Notes: generated by a model from the sequence alone, not told the origin. A stretch of DNA of 64,000 bases from Pedobacter mucosus (GCF_022200785.1 NZ_CP087585.1:310001-374000); one strand, 5' to 3'; shown: positions 16,564-25,352, numbered from the stretch's first letter. Numbers and translations: made by a program.

Positions 16564-17754
16564 ATGTTTCAAGCACTACTTAATAAAACTAAAGGCGATA
16601 GATGGATCTGGTTGATTATCATCCTGCTTTCGCTAATCTCCGTAATGGCCGTTTATAGCGCTACGGGAACTTTGGCGTACAAAAAGGGCGAAGCTGTAGA
16701 AAAATTGCTTTTAACAAAACATTTAATCTTCGTTTTAATGGGGATTGGAATGATTTATATTGCCCATTTGTTGGATTACAGGTATTACGCAGGCATCTCA
16801 AAAATCTTGATGATCATTACAATTCCGTTGTTGTTCTATACTTTGATTTTTGGTGCTAATGTAAATGATGCTTCCCGCTGGGTAAAAATTCCGGTAATTG
16901 GTTTAACGTTTCAAACATCCGATTTGGCTAAACTTGCTCTAATTACGTTTCTGGCTAGAATGTTAACCAAAAAACAGGAAAATATTAAGAATGTAAAAGA
17001 ATCTTTCATCCCAATTATGGGCTCAGTTTGTGTGGTTTTTGTGCTTATTGCGCTGGCAAATTTATCTACCGCTTTAATGTTATTCGGTGTAAGTATTTTA
17101 CTGTTGATTATTGGAAGGATTAGCATTAAACAGATTTCTATAGTTTGTGTTGGAGGCGCCATTTTATTATTGTTTGTGGTATTTTTGGGTCCTAGACGTG
17201 CAACTTACGCCTCTCGTATCAAGTCTTTTATTCACCCTGAACAACAGCATTCTGATAAAACTTTCCAAGCAGATCAAGCTAAAATTGCTTTAGCAACTGG
17301 TGGTGTTTTTGGCAAAGGACCTGGAAACAGTACGCAAAGGAACTTTTTGCCTCACCCGTATTCAGATTTTATTTTCGCCATTATTATTGAGGAGTGGGGA
17401 ACATTAGGAGGTATTGTAATCATGATGCTTTACCTAATCCTCTTATATCGATGTATAAAAATTGTAACCAAAGCGCCCAAGGCATTTGGTGCCCTACTGG
17501 CGGCAGGATTAAGTTTTAGTCTAACCATTCAGGCTTTTGCAAATATGGCGGTTGCTGTAGGTTTAGGTCCGGTAACCGGAGTTCCATTGCCATTGGTAAG
17601 TATGGGCGGAACCTCAATGATTTTTACCAGTGTTGCCTTCGGAATTATATTGAGCGTAAGCAGAGATGTAGAAGAAAACTTGGCTGGTTTAATAAAGGAA
17701 GAAAAAGAAAAAAGTAATAAAGTGATTGTTGGAGAGATACCGGCTTTTGGATAG
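16564..17754 (+). CDS. ftsW: Septal peptidoglycan polymerase FtsW (SEDS family)
   Basis: This 396-residue inner-membrane SEDS glycosyltransferase polymerises lipid II at the septum together with FtsI. Ten hydrophobic helices are visible. Family signatures are GANVNDASRWVKIPVIGLTFQTSDLAKLALITFLA, HPYSDFIFAIIIEEWG, and GPVTGVPLPLVSMGGTSM near the C-terminus. A GGAGG Shine-Dalgarno is present just upstream (about 16550-16554), an exception in this window. The normal downstream partner murG is displaced by an inserted GxxExxY cassette (17770-18262). Confidence 0.96.
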   Translation: MFQALLNKTKGDRWIWLIIILLSLISVMAVYSATGTLAYKKGEAVEKLLLTKHLIFVLMGIGMIYIAHLLDYRYYAGISKILMIITIPLLFYTLIFGANVNDASRWVKIPVIGLTFQTSDLAKLALITFLARMLTKKQENIKNVKESFIPIMGSVCVVFVLIALANLSTALMLFGVSILLLIIGRISIKQISIVCVGGAILLLFVVFLGPRRATYASRIKSFIHPEQQHSDKTFQADQAKIALATGGVFGKGPGNSTQRNFLPHPYSDFIFAIIIEEWGTLGGIVIMMLYLILLYRCIKIVTKAPKAFGALLAAGLSFSLTIQAFANMAVAVGLGPVTGVPLPLVSMGGTSMIFTSVAFGIILSVSRDVEENLAGLIKEEKEKSNKVIVGEIPAFG

Positions 17755-17769
17755 AATTAATTAGTGATT

Positions 17770-18262
17770 TTGACCACAAAAGAAACAAAAGAACACATAA
17801 GGTAAATGATAATAAGTAAAGCATATTTAAAGGATTTAACTTATCAAGTCAATGGCGCTGCCATTGAAGTGCATAAGGCTTTAGGTGCAGGGTTGTTAGA
17901 AAGTACTTATCATAGATGTATGAGACACGAACTTTTGCTTAGGGGAATTCATTTTGAAACTGAAATGATGGTCCCTGTTCATTATAAAGGTATGGACATA
18001 GATACAAATCTTAGGTGTGATTTATTTGTTGAAAATGTTTTAACGATTGAATTAAAATCCGTGGATAAAATTATGCCGATCCATGAAGCGCAAATTATTA
18101 CCTATATGAAACTATTAAGTTCACCAAAAGGAATTATGTACAACTTCAATACAGTTAATATATATACTGAAGGGCAGAAAACATACGTAAACGATTTATA
18201 TAGATTTTTACCTGAATAAATAACAAATAACTTTTGTTCACTATTGTTTCTTTTGTGGTCAA
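17770..18262. mobile_element. GxxExxY cassette 1 with inverted terminal repeats, between ftsW and murG
   Basis: A perfect 19-bp inverted repeat bounds this about 490-bp unit: TTGACCACAAAAGAAACAA (17770-17788) and TTGTTTCTTTTGTGGTCAA (18244-18262). Only one gene, a GxxExxY protein, lies inside. It splits ftsW from murG, which normally are adjacent in this operon. The left end continues as AAGAACACATAAGGTA and aligns with the left end of a second unit at 33715-34213 (ACCACAAA, ACAAA, ACAC and TAAGGTA in the same order). Together this suggests a small mobile or cassette-like element. No transposase or target-site duplication is evident, so the mechanism is unknown. Confidence 0.6.
17806..18219 (+). 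CDS. GxxExxY protein, PD-(D/E)XK nuclease-like (copy 1)
   Basis: This 137-residue protein carries the name-giving motif G29-L-L-E32-S-T-Y35. The family is placed in the PD-(D/E)XK nuclease superfamily, and the matching pattern is visible: D72, then E82-L-K84 (TIELKS), then Q96 in EAQIITYMKLL. Its actual substrate in the cell is not known. It stands on the plus strand inside the dcw operon but has no link to cell-wall synthesis. It is flanked by 19-bp inverted repeats at 17770-17788 and 18244-18262. A homologue with the same motif layout lies at 33756-34136. The N-terminus fits ATG 17806. Read-through from ftsW would transcribe it. Confidence 0.85.
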   Translation: MIISKAYLKDLTYQVNGAAIEVHKALGAGLLESTYHRCMRHELLLRGIHFETEMMVPVHYKGMDIDTNLRCDLFVENVLTIELKSVDKIMPIHEAQIITYMKLLSSPKGIMYNFNTVNIYTEGQKTYVNDLYRFLPE

Positions 18263-18284
18263 CAAAAATAATTATAAACTAACA

Positions 18285-19391
18285 ATGAATAATTTCCCAA
18301 AAATTATCATATCGGGTGGTGGCACCGGCGGGCATATTTTTCCCGCCGTAGCCATAGCCAATGCGCTAAAACGTATTGTGCCAACCTGTGAAATTTTATT
18401 TGTGGGCGCAATTGGTCGCATGGAAATGGAAAAGGTTCCAGCTGCCGGATATAAAATAATTGGTTTAAATATCAGTGGGATGCAACGCGGTTCGATTGTA
18501 AAAAATCTGGCCCTGCCTTTTAAAATAATTGGAAGCGTACGCAAGGCAATTCAAATTATTAATGATTTTAAACCTGATGTTGTTGTGGGCGTTGGCGGCT
18601 ATGCATCCGGACCAATACTATACGCGGCATCTTTAAAAGGAATACCTTATTTAATACAAGAGCAAAATTCGTATGCAGGGATAACCAACAAGTGGTTAGG
18701 TAAAAAGGCTTCGAAAATTTGTGTTGCTTTTAATGATATGGAACAGTTTTTTCCTGTTGATAAAATTTTGAAAACAGGAAATCCAGTTCGTAAGGATGTG
18801 GTAGATATTAAAGGGAAACATTATGCTGGCGCTGAGCTATTAAAACTCGATCCATTAAAAAAAACAATATTGGTTACTGGCGGAAGTTTGGGTGCCAGAA
18901 CTTTAAATAAGAGTATTGAAAAACATTTGCCTGATATACTAGCTGAAGATGTTCAGTTGATATGGCAAACTGGGAAATTTTATTACAAGGAGGTTATAGA
19001 AAGATTGGGTTTAGCATATCATCCAAATGTTAGGATTTTAGAGTTTTTAAATAAAATGGATTTGGCTTATGCAGCTGCTGATGTAATTATTTCTAGAGCA
19101 GGTGCGGGCACAATCGCAGAACTCTGTTTAATTAAAAAACCGGTTATTTTAGTTCCTTCTCCAAATGTTGCGGAAGATCATCAAACTAAAAATGCAATGG
19201 CTTTAGCAAAAAATGGTGCTGCTATTTTAATTACTGATCGCTATGCAGAAGATACATTGGTGAAAGAAGCTTTAATGCTTTTAAAAAATAAAGAATTGAG
19301 TGAAAAGTTATCAGATAATTTAGGAAAAATGGCTTTGCCTAAAGCAGATGAAATTATTGCTAATGAAGTGTTGAAGCTGGTAGAAGAATAA
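18285..19391 (+). CDS. murG: Lipid II synthase MurG (GlcNAc transferase)
   Basis: This 368-residue peripheral membrane GT28 enzyme adds GlcNAc from UDP-GlcNAc to lipid I. GGGTGGHIFPA near the N-terminus and GGYASGP are the acceptor side; QEQNSYAG, TGGSLGAR and SRAGAGTIAEL with PSPNVAEDHQTKNA form the donor-binding domain. ATG 18285 is chosen: a longer frame starting at TTG 18234 would have its first codons inside the right inverted repeat of the GxxExxY cassette and lacks support. The gene therefore starts 22 bases after the inserted element. The length is normal. Confidence 0.95.
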   Translation: MNNFPKIIISGGGTGGHIFPAVAIANALKRIVPTCEILFVGAIGRMEMEKVPAAGYKIIGLNISGMQRGSIVKNLALPFKIIGSVRKAIQIINDFKPDVVVGVGGYASGPILYAASLKGIPYLIQEQNSYAGITNKWLGKKASKICVAFNDMEQFFPVDKILKTGNPVRKDVVDIKGKHYAGAELLKLDPLKKTILVTGGSLGARTLNKSIEKHLPDILAEDVQLIWQTGKFYYKEVIERLGLAYHPNVRILEFLNKMDLAYAAADVIISRAGAGTIAELCLIKKPVILVPSPNVAEDHQTKNAMALAKNGAAILITDRYAEDTLVKEALMLLKNKELSEKLSDNLGKMALPKADEIIANEVLKLVEE

Positions 19392-19410
19392 GGAACAAGG
19401 AATAAAGATA

Positions 19411-19501
19411 AAAGACTAAAGCTGAAAGACCAGGCGAAAGACAAAATCTAAAAAACACAAAAAATAAACGGTAGAAAGGAAGGCTTTAAGCTTTAGTCTT
19501 T
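19411..19501. repeat. 13-bp inverted repeat between murG and murC
   Basis: AAAGACTAAAGCT (19411-19423) and AGCTTTAGTCTTT (19489-19501) are perfect inverted repeats around 65 A-rich bases. The AAGCTTTAG/CTTTAAGCTT words recur within the right part. It fills most of the 131-base gap. It may be a palindromic repeat unit; no U-run supports a terminator. Confidence 0.5.
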
Positions 19502-19522
19502 CTGCTTTAAGCTTAAGAAAAA

Positions 19523-20878
19523 ATGGAATTAGGTAAAATAAACAAAGTGTATTTCGTGGGTATCGGTGGTATCGGTATGAGTGCGCTTGCACGTTATTTT
19601 GCCAAACGCGGTCAGGAAGTAAGTGGTTATGATAAAACGAAAACTAAGCTAACGGCCACACTAGAAGAAGAAGGAATTTCAATTTCTTATCAGGATGAAG
19701 TTGCTGCTTTACCAAGTTCTTTTCTGAATAAGCAAGATGATTTATTGGTGGTTTACACGCCTGCAATTCCGAAGGATTCGAAAATTTTAAATTACTTTTT
19801 AGACAAAGGATTTGACTTAAAGAAACGTTCTGAAGTTTTAGGAATTATCAGCAAAGGTATGTTTTGCATTGCAGTTGCTGGCACTCATGGAAAAACGACA
19901 ACTTCATCAATTGTTGCACATATTCTAAAGGATACGGGTTATGATTGCACAGCTTTTTTAGGTGGGATTACCAGTAATTATAATAGCAACGTGTTATTCG
20001 GAAATAACAATGTAGTGGTTGTAGAAGCTGATGAATATGATCGTTCGTTCCTAACTTTACATCCTGATATTGCTGTAATTACTTCAATGGATGCGGATCA
20101 TTTAGATATTTATGGCGATAAAAATCAGCTGGAAGAATCTTTCCGTTTGTTCGCTGCACAGTTAAAGGAAAGTGGAACTTTGTATGCGCATGAAGATCTG
20201 CCATTAGCAAATTATATCAGCTATGCTGCCAGTGAAACTGCGGTTGCAAAACCTAAAAATTTAAGGGTAGAAGGATCGAAATTTTTATTTGATTACCAGG
20301 ATGCAGCGCAAAGTATAAAGGATATCAGCTTGATGCTGCCTGGAAAACATAATGTAGAAAATACAACGGTCGCCATCGCAATTGCGCTGCAATTGGGTAT
20401 TAATGCAGAAAAAGTTAAGCAAGCGGTAGCTAATTTCAAAGGTGTAAAACGCAGATTTGAATTTATTGTAGATAACAATCAGCAGATTTATATTGATGAT
20501 TATGCGCATCATCCTGAAGAATTGAAAGCCTGTTTTGATGCCGTTAGACAATTATATCCTAACAAAAAATTAACGGTTATTTTTCAGCCGCATTTGTTTA
20601 CCCGCACCCGTGATTTTGCGGATGAATTTTCAAAAGTTTTAAGCACCGCTGATGAATTGTTGTTATTAGAAATTTATCCAGCTAGAGAATTGCCTTTAGA
20701 AGGCATTGATTCTCAATTTTTAATGAATAAGATAACATTAGAGGATAAAAAAATATGTTCAAAAGATTTTGTGCTTCAGCATATTAAAGATACAAAACCT
20801 GAATTAATTTTAACCGTTGGAGCTGGCGATATTGACACCATCGTTGAACCCATAAAAAATATTTTAAATCATGTTTAA
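19523..20878 (+). CDS. murC: UDP-N-acetylmuramate--L-alanine ligase MurC
   Basis: This 451-residue cytosolic ligase adds the first L-alanine to UDP-MurNAc. VYFVGIGGIGMSALARYFAKRG is the N-terminal nucleotide-sugar domain, VAGTHGKTTTSSI is the ATP loop, VVEADEYDRSFL and SMDADHLDIYG contain the metal and substrate residues, IDDYAHHPEEL is the MurC hallmark, and FQPHLFTRT lies near the C-terminus. It overlaps ftsQ by 8 bases. The length and all motifs are normal. Confidence 0.96.
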   Translation: MELGKINKVYFVGIGGIGMSALARYFAKRGQEVSGYDKTKTKLTATLEEEGISISYQDEVAALPSSFLNKQDDLLVVYTPAIPKDSKILNYFLDKGFDLKKRSEVLGIISKGMFCIAVAGTHGKTTTSSIVAHILKDTGYDCTAFLGGITSNYNSNVLFGNNNVVVVEADEYDRSFLTLHPDIAVITSMDADHLDIYGDKNQLEESFRLFAAQLKESGTLYAHEDLPLANYISYAASETAVAKPKNLRVEGSKFLFDYQDAAQSIKDISLMLPGKHNVENTTVAIAIALQLGINAEKVKQAVANFKGVKRRFEFIVDNNQQIYIDDYAHHPEELKACFDAVRQLYPNKKLTVIFQPHLFTRTRDFADEFSKVLSTADELLLLEIYPARELPLEGIDSQFLMNKITLEDKKICSKDFVLQHIKDTKPELILTVGAGDIDTIVEPIKNILNHV

Positions 20879-22058
20879 GCGAATCAATTGGAGTGCGATA
20901 TTTACTGGCTTTGCCTGGCTAATTAGTCTGGCGGGTGTGGTGGTACTTTTGAGTTTCATTAACGTAAAAAAGCAGGAAGTAAAATGTACTGACGTTAAAA
21001 TATTAATTCCCGGGGCGGATAATTTTATCGAACGTGAAGAAATTGATGCAATTTTAAGACAAGATCAAGGCGTGCTTTTGGGGCGGAACCTAGAAAAAAT
21101 CAATATCCATCAAATTGAAAAAAAGTTACAATCAAATCCTTATATCGGTTTTGCCAAAGTTTATGTTGATATGGATGGCATATTGCATATCGAAATTAAA
21201 CAAAGACAACCCATTCTAAGAATCTTAAATGCTCAAGGTCAGGATTTTTACATTGATAATGATGGGTTAAAGATGCCAATTTCATCAAATTTCACCGCCA
21301 ATGTTTTAGTGGCTACAGGAAATATTTCGGAAGTTTTTGGATCGCGGGTGGATACATTACACACACAGTTGGCTCGTGATTTGTATAAGACAGCTCTTTA
21401 CATTAAACAAGATACCCTGTGGGATTCTCAAATTGAGCAAATTACAGTTGATAGTAAAAACGATATCGAATTGGTACCTAGAGTCGGAAATCAACGCATA
21501 ATTGTTGGTAACGCAGATTCGCTTGATACCAAGATGAAAAACCTTTTAATTTTTTACAAACAGGCCATGCCACAGGTGGGTTGGGATACTTACCGAACGA
21601 TTAGCATTAAATATACCAACCAAATTGTTTGCGAAAAAAGGGATTCTTCGCAAATAGCAAAGAGAAAAGTAATATCAAGTGGTGATAGTTTAAAAATTCA
21701 AAGGCAAGTTTCAGATTCCCTTATCAGGAACGTAATTGGTGAGGCGATGAACAATAAAACTGCATCAAACACCAATGTAAAAGCAGAGCCGAAAAAACAA
21801 GAATTACCACAACCAGAAGCAAAAAAATTAGTTCCAAAGGAAGTAGAGAAAACAAAAATCAAGAAACCTGAAGAAAAAAAGGTAATAGCAATTGCGGTAA
21901 CTAAGCCAAAAATTGTAAAACCGGAAGAAAAAAAAGACAAGCCTAAATCTTTAGCTTCAGTACAAGCAAAGCCTAAACAATCTGCAGAGGATTTGAAAAA
22001 GCAAAGAGAAAAAGAAATAAGAGCCCTAGAAAAACAATATAAAACTCAACAAAATTAA
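20871..22058 (+). CDS. ftsQ: Cell division protein FtsQ/DivIB with long Lys-rich tail
   Basis: This 395-residue bitopic protein links early and late divisome parts. It has a short cytoplasmic N-terminus, one membrane helix (about residues 9-28) and a POTRA-like domain (about 38-115; FIEREEIDAIL, LGRNLEKINIHQIEKKLQSNPYI, RQPILRI). A beta domain follows to about residue 260. The last about 110 residues are very rich in Lys, Glu and Pro (KKPEEKK and KPEEKKDKPKS repeated) and look disordered. This makes the protein about 100 residues longer than a typical FtsQ, and by topology the tail is periplasmic. It overlaps murC by 8 bases and stops 5 bases before ftsA. Identity rests on topology, POTRA pattern and position. 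Confidence 0.9.
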   Translation: MFKRINWSAIFTGFAWLISLAGVVVLLSFINVKKQEVKCTDVKILIPGADNFIEREEIDAILRQDQGVLLGRNLEKINIHQIEKKLQSNPYIGFAKVYVDMDGILHIEIKQRQPILRILNAQGQDFYIDNDGLKMPISSNFTANVLVATGNISEVFGSRVDTLHTQLARDLYKTALYIKQDTLWDSQIEQITVDSKNDIELVPRVGNQRIIVGNADSLDTKMKNLLIFYKQAMPQVGWDTYRTISIKYTNQIVCEKRDSSQIAKRKVISSGDSLKIQRQVSDSLIRNVIGEAMNNKTASNTNVKAEPKKQELPQPEAKKLVPKEVEKTKIKKPEEKKVIAIAVTKPKIVKPEEKKDKPKSLASVQAKPKQSAEDLKKQREKEIRALEKQYKTQQN

Positions 22059-22063
22059 CGAAT

Positions 22064-23422
22064 ATGGACAAGGCAAAATTTACTAGTCAGTCTCCCATTG
22101 TAGTAGGATTAGATATCGGTACTACAAAAATATGTGTTATCGTTGGTCGTAGAACCCAACATGGTAAGATAGAAATTTTAGGAATAGGGAAGGCGGAATC
22201 GGCGGGTGTAACACGAGGAGTGGTTTCTAACATTCAAAAAACAGTACAGGGTATTGCGCAAGCGGTTGAGGTTGCGAGTGGCCAATCTAATGTCGAAATA
22301 CAGGTCGTTAATGTTGGTATTGCTGGTCAGCATATTAAAAGTTTACAACACAGAGGGATTTTAACAAGAAGAGAATTAAATAACGAAATCGGTAAAAAAG
22401 ACATCGATAAGTTAATTGATGATATGTTTAAGTTGGTAATGCCCCCAGGGGAAGAAATTATTCATGTATTGCCACAAGAATTTACCATTGATAATGAACC
22501 TGGAATTAAAGATCCTATCGGGATGGCGGGCGTTCGTTTGGAGGCTAATTTCCATATCATCTCCGGACAAGTAACCGCAGTTAAAAACATTATCAAATGT
22601 GTAAACAATGCAGGTTTACAAACTCAGGAATTAATTCTTGAGCCGTTGGCTTCTTCTGAATCGGTGTTGAGCGATGAAGAAAAAGAAGCGGGTATTGCAT
22701 TGGTTGATATTGGTGGTGGTACAACTGATATTGCAATTTTCCATGAAGGTATTATTCGCCACACAGCAGTAATTCCGTTTGGTGGCAATAGCGTTACGGA
22801 AGATATTAGAGAAGGTTGTTCGGTAATGCGCAATCAGGCAGAGTTGTTAAAAACCCGTTTTGGATCTGCTTTAGCTGAAGAAAATAAAGAGAATGAAATC
22901 ATTTGTGTTCCAGGTTTACGTGGTCGTGAGCCGAAAGAAATTTCGGTAAAAAATCTTGCTTACGTAATACAGGCCCGTATGGAAGAAATCATCGAGCATG
23001 TGTACTATGAAATTAAATCTTCCGGTTACGAAAAGAAATTAATAGGTGGCATCGTTATAACTGGTGGAGGTGCGTTATTAAAACATTTGAGTCAGGCCGT
23101 AGAATATGTAACTGGTTTAGATTGCCGTATTGGTTATCCGAATGAGCATTTATCTAAGTATGAAGATATGCCAAAGGCGATTTACGATGATTTAAAGAGC
23201 CCAATGTACGCAACCAGTGTAGGTTTGTTGATCAAAGGAATTCAGAAAGCTGAAGAGCTAATTGAAGAAATGAAACAACCTGGTGTTTTTGTAGAAAAAC
23301 CAAAAGCATTAAAGGAAAAAGAAAAACGCGGACCAGGTTTGTTCGATAAATTACTTGCAAAAACTAAAACTTTCATTCAGGATGATATGAATGTTAGTGA
23401 TGAAGATTACTTGAAAAGTTAA
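22064..23422 (+). CDS. ftsA: Cell division protein FtsA
   Basis: This 452-residue actin-like ATPase tethers FtsZ filaments to the membrane. VVGLDIGTTKICVIVG is the phosphate-1 loop, RGVVSNI and the 1C domain follow, VDIGGGTTDIAIF is phosphate-2, and GGIVITGGGALLKHL is the adenosine loop. The C-terminus (residues about 385-452) is longer and more charged than in E. coli and ends near GPGLFDKLLAKTKTFIQDD, which fits the amphipathic membrane-targeting helix. It starts 5 bases after ftsQ and is followed by an 80-base palindrome-rich gap before ftsZ. Confidence 0.96.
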   Translation: MDKAKFTSQSPIVVGLDIGTTKICVIVGRRTQHGKIEILGIGKAESAGVTRGVVSNIQKTVQGIAQAVEVASGQSNVEIQVVNVGIAGQHIKSLQHRGILTRRELNNEIGKKDIDKLIDDMFKLVMPPGEEIIHVLPQEFTIDNEPGIKDPIGMAGVRLEANFHIISGQVTAVKNIIKCVNNAGLQTQELILEPLASSESVLSDEEKEAGIALVDIGGGTTDIAIFHEGIIRHTAVIPFGGNSVTEDIREGCSVMRNQAELLKTRFGSALAEENKENEIICVPGLRGREPKEISVKNLAYVIQARMEEIIEHVYYEIKSSGYEKKLIGGIVITGGGALLKHLSQAVEYVTGLDCRIGYPNEHLSKYEDMPKAIYDDLKSPMYATSVGLLIKGIQKAEELIEEMKQPGVFVEKPKALKEKEKRGPGLFDKLLAKTKTFIQDDMNVSDEDYLKS

Positions 23423-23426
23423 TTTA

Positions 23427-23495
23427 TTTTTCAACAAAATAAGAGTTTTCCACATTCTTAACACTTGTGGAAAACGTGTGTTGAAAAAGTGTTAA
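23427..23495 (+). promoter_or_regulatory. Nested inverted repeats in the ftsA-ftsZ gap
   Basis: Three perfect inverted repeats interleave here. The outer pair is TTTTTCAACA (23427-23436) with TGTTGAAAAA (23479-23488). The inner pair is GTTTTCCACA (23445-23454) with TGTGGAAAAC (23466-23475). A third pair overlaps: TTAACACTT (23458-23466) with AAGTGTTAA (23487-23495). TTTTCCACA fits the DnaA-box pattern TTWTNCACA on both strands. TGTGGAAAAC and AAAAAGTGT also occur in the mraZ leader (8333-8342 and 8399-8407). It could be an operator, an attenuator or alternative RNA folds controlling ftsZ. Confidence 0.6.
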
Positions 23496-23553
23496 TATTA
23501 CATTGAGTAATGAACAGAATTTAAAAATTTTTAAACAACTGATTCATAAAGAT

Positions 23554-25185
23554 ATGCAGTTCGAAATGTTAAAAGATAAGTCGTCAATAATCAAGGTAAT
23601 TGGTGTTGGTGGCGGTGGCGGCAACGCAGTTAACCATATGTACCTATCGGGTATTACTGGTGTAGATTTTATAATTTGTAATACCGATGCCCAGGCTTTG
23701 GAATCTAGTCCTATACCTAACAAGGTACAATTAGGTGCTAGTTTAACTGAAGGAATGGGTGCTGGTTCTATTCCTGAAGTGGGCAAAAATTCGGCTATAG
23801 AAAATATAGACGATATTAAAGCCATGTTGGGTAGCACAACCAAAATGTTGTTTATTACTGCCGGGATGGGTGGTGGTACTGGAACAGGTGCTAGTCCGAT
23901 TATTGCAAAAGCAGCTAAAGAACTTGATATTTTGACAGTTGCTATTATCACCACGCCATTTTCTTTCGAAGGAAAAAGACGTAGGTCGCAAGCTGATGAA
24001 GGTATGGAAGAGCTTAAAAAGTATGTTGATTCATACTTGGTTATTTCGAACGATCGCTTGCGTGAAATATTTGGAAACCTAACCTTAGGCTCTGCATTTG
24101 GTCAGGCTGATGATATTTTAACCACAGCTGCAAAAGGTATTGCAGAAATTATTACGGTTCCAGGTTATATTAACGTGGATTTTAAAGATGTGCGTACCGT
24201 TATGAAAGATAGCGGTGTTGCTATAATGGGTAGTTTTGCTGCCGAAGGCGAAGAACGTGCGTTAATAGCTGTTGAAGGTGCTTTAGCTTCACCATTATTA
24301 AAAGATAATGAAATTGAAGGTGCCCGTTATATTCTTTTAAATATAAGTTCTGGCTTGCGTGAAGTAACGATGGATGAGGTTTCCATTATTACAGACTACA
24401 TTCAGGAAAAAGCAGGTTTATCAGCTGATTTAATCTGGGGTAATTGTACTGATGAAACATTAGGTGATAGACTTTCTGTAACGATTATCGCTACAGGTTT
24501 TCAAACTTCAGAACAACGTGTCAGTGAAGAGCGTAACAAAAAGAAGATTTCTTTGTTAACGCCTGATGAAGCCCCGATGGTTAAAGTCGTTGAGCCAGTA
24601 AATTCATTTATTCAACCTAAAACTGAGCATTCTTACGAGCCGGTATTAAAAGCTAAAGAAGAAGTAGCGCAAGCTGACCTTTTTGGAGGATTATTTAACA
24701 AACAGGAATCAAGAAGAGTTCAGGAAAATGATAATACCGTTGTTCGTCATACTTTAGCAGAAGAAGAAAAACAGCCTGAGCCACAAGTGGAAACTGGTTT
24801 TGAGTTTGAAGTGAAATTGGCGGAAACTAATTTCGTTTTTGAAATGCCTGTTGCAGAAATTCCTGCAAAACCGGCACCTGAACCTGAACCAGAAATAACA
24901 GTTGCTGGTTTAGATGATGATAAGAATGATGAATCAATGGAAGAGCAATTAAGAAAATCTAAAGAGCGTATTTTACGTTTGAAAGATTTGAGTATGAAAT
25001 TGCGTACAACCAATGGTTTACAGGAATTAGAAAACGAACCTGCTTACAAGCGTAAACAATTGAATTTGCAACAAGTTCAGCATTCATCTGAATCTCAAGT
25101 GAGTCGATTTACTTTAAGTAATGATCAGGATGGTGGAACGGAGATCAGACCTAATAATTCTTTTCTACATGATAACGTTGATTAA
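23554..25185 (+). CDS. ftsZ: Cell division protein FtsZ
   Basis: This about 543-residue tubulin-like GTPase forms the Z ring. VIGVGGGGGNAVNHM is the first GTP loop, NTDAQAL follows, and G106-G-G-T-G-T-G112 is the tubulin signature. NVDFKDVRTVM and GNLTLGSAFGQADD are typical. After residue about 320 comes a long acidic linker, then a conserved charged segment (EEQLRKSKERILRLKDLSMKLR) and the terminal NNSFLHDNVD, as in other Bacteroidota FtsZ. The frame stays open upstream to a TTG at 23503; I prefer ATG 23554 (MQFEML) because that N-terminus is the conserved one, but the 17-codon extension cannot be excluded. A terminator follows at 25206. Confidence 0.96.
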   Translation: MQFEMLKDKSSIIKVIGVGGGGGNAVNHMYLSGITGVDFIICNTDAQALESSPIPNKVQLGASLTEGMGAGSIPEVGKNSAIENIDDIKAMLGSTTKMLFITAGMGGGTGTGASPIIAKAAKELDILTVAIITTPFSFEGKRRRSQADEGMEELKKYVDSYLVISNDRLREIFGNLTLGSAFGQADDILTTAAKGIAEIITVPGYINVDFKDVRTVMKDSGVAIMGSFAAEGEERALIAVEGALASPLLKDNEIEGARYILLNISSGLREVTMDEVSIITDYIQEKAGLSADLIWGNCTDETLGDRLSVTIIATGFQTSEQRVSEERNKKKISLLTPDEAPMVKVVEPVNSFIQPKTEHSYEPVLKAKEEVAQADLFGGLFNKQESRRVQENDNTVVRHTLAEEEKQPEPQVETGFEFEVKLAETNFVFEMPVAEIPAKPAPEPEPEITVAGLDDDKNDESMEEQLRKSKERILRLKDLSMKLRTTNGLQELENEPAYKRKQLNLQQVQHSSESQVSRFTLSNDQDGGTEIRPNNSFLHDNVD

Positions 25186-25205
25186 TTAAACCAAATATAT
25201 TTTTT

Positions 25206-25236
25206 AAAGCCTCGAATTTAAAATCGGGGCTTTTTT
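25206..25236 (+). terminator. Intrinsic terminator after ftsZ
   Basis: AAAGCCTCGA pairs with TCGGGGCTTT (one U-G pair) around an 8-base loop and is followed by TTTTTT. It marks the end of the dcw transcription unit. Confidence 0.85.
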
Positions 25237-25352
25237 GGCATAATAATAGACTATTAAAATCTTTATTGACATGCAGAAGATGAAGTAGGTTGATTATAAG
25301 ATGAATAAACCTTAAATTCGCAAAATTTTAATACAAAAAAAATACATATACA

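Noticed and set aside
18234..18284. TTG-started N-terminal extension of murG
   Set aside because: Its codons lie in the right inverted repeat of the GxxExxY cassette; the conserved MurG N-terminus starts shortly after ATG 18285.
23445..23475. DnaA-box-like pair as a replication origin
   Set aside because: Only two boxes, no AT-rich unwinding region, no dnaA/dnaN/gidA neighbours; a regulatory role is more likely.
23544..23991. Long antisense frames across ftsZ (and similar ones across ftsI, tonB receptor and ligA genes)
   Set aside because: Shadows of strongly conserved coding sequence; no independent features.
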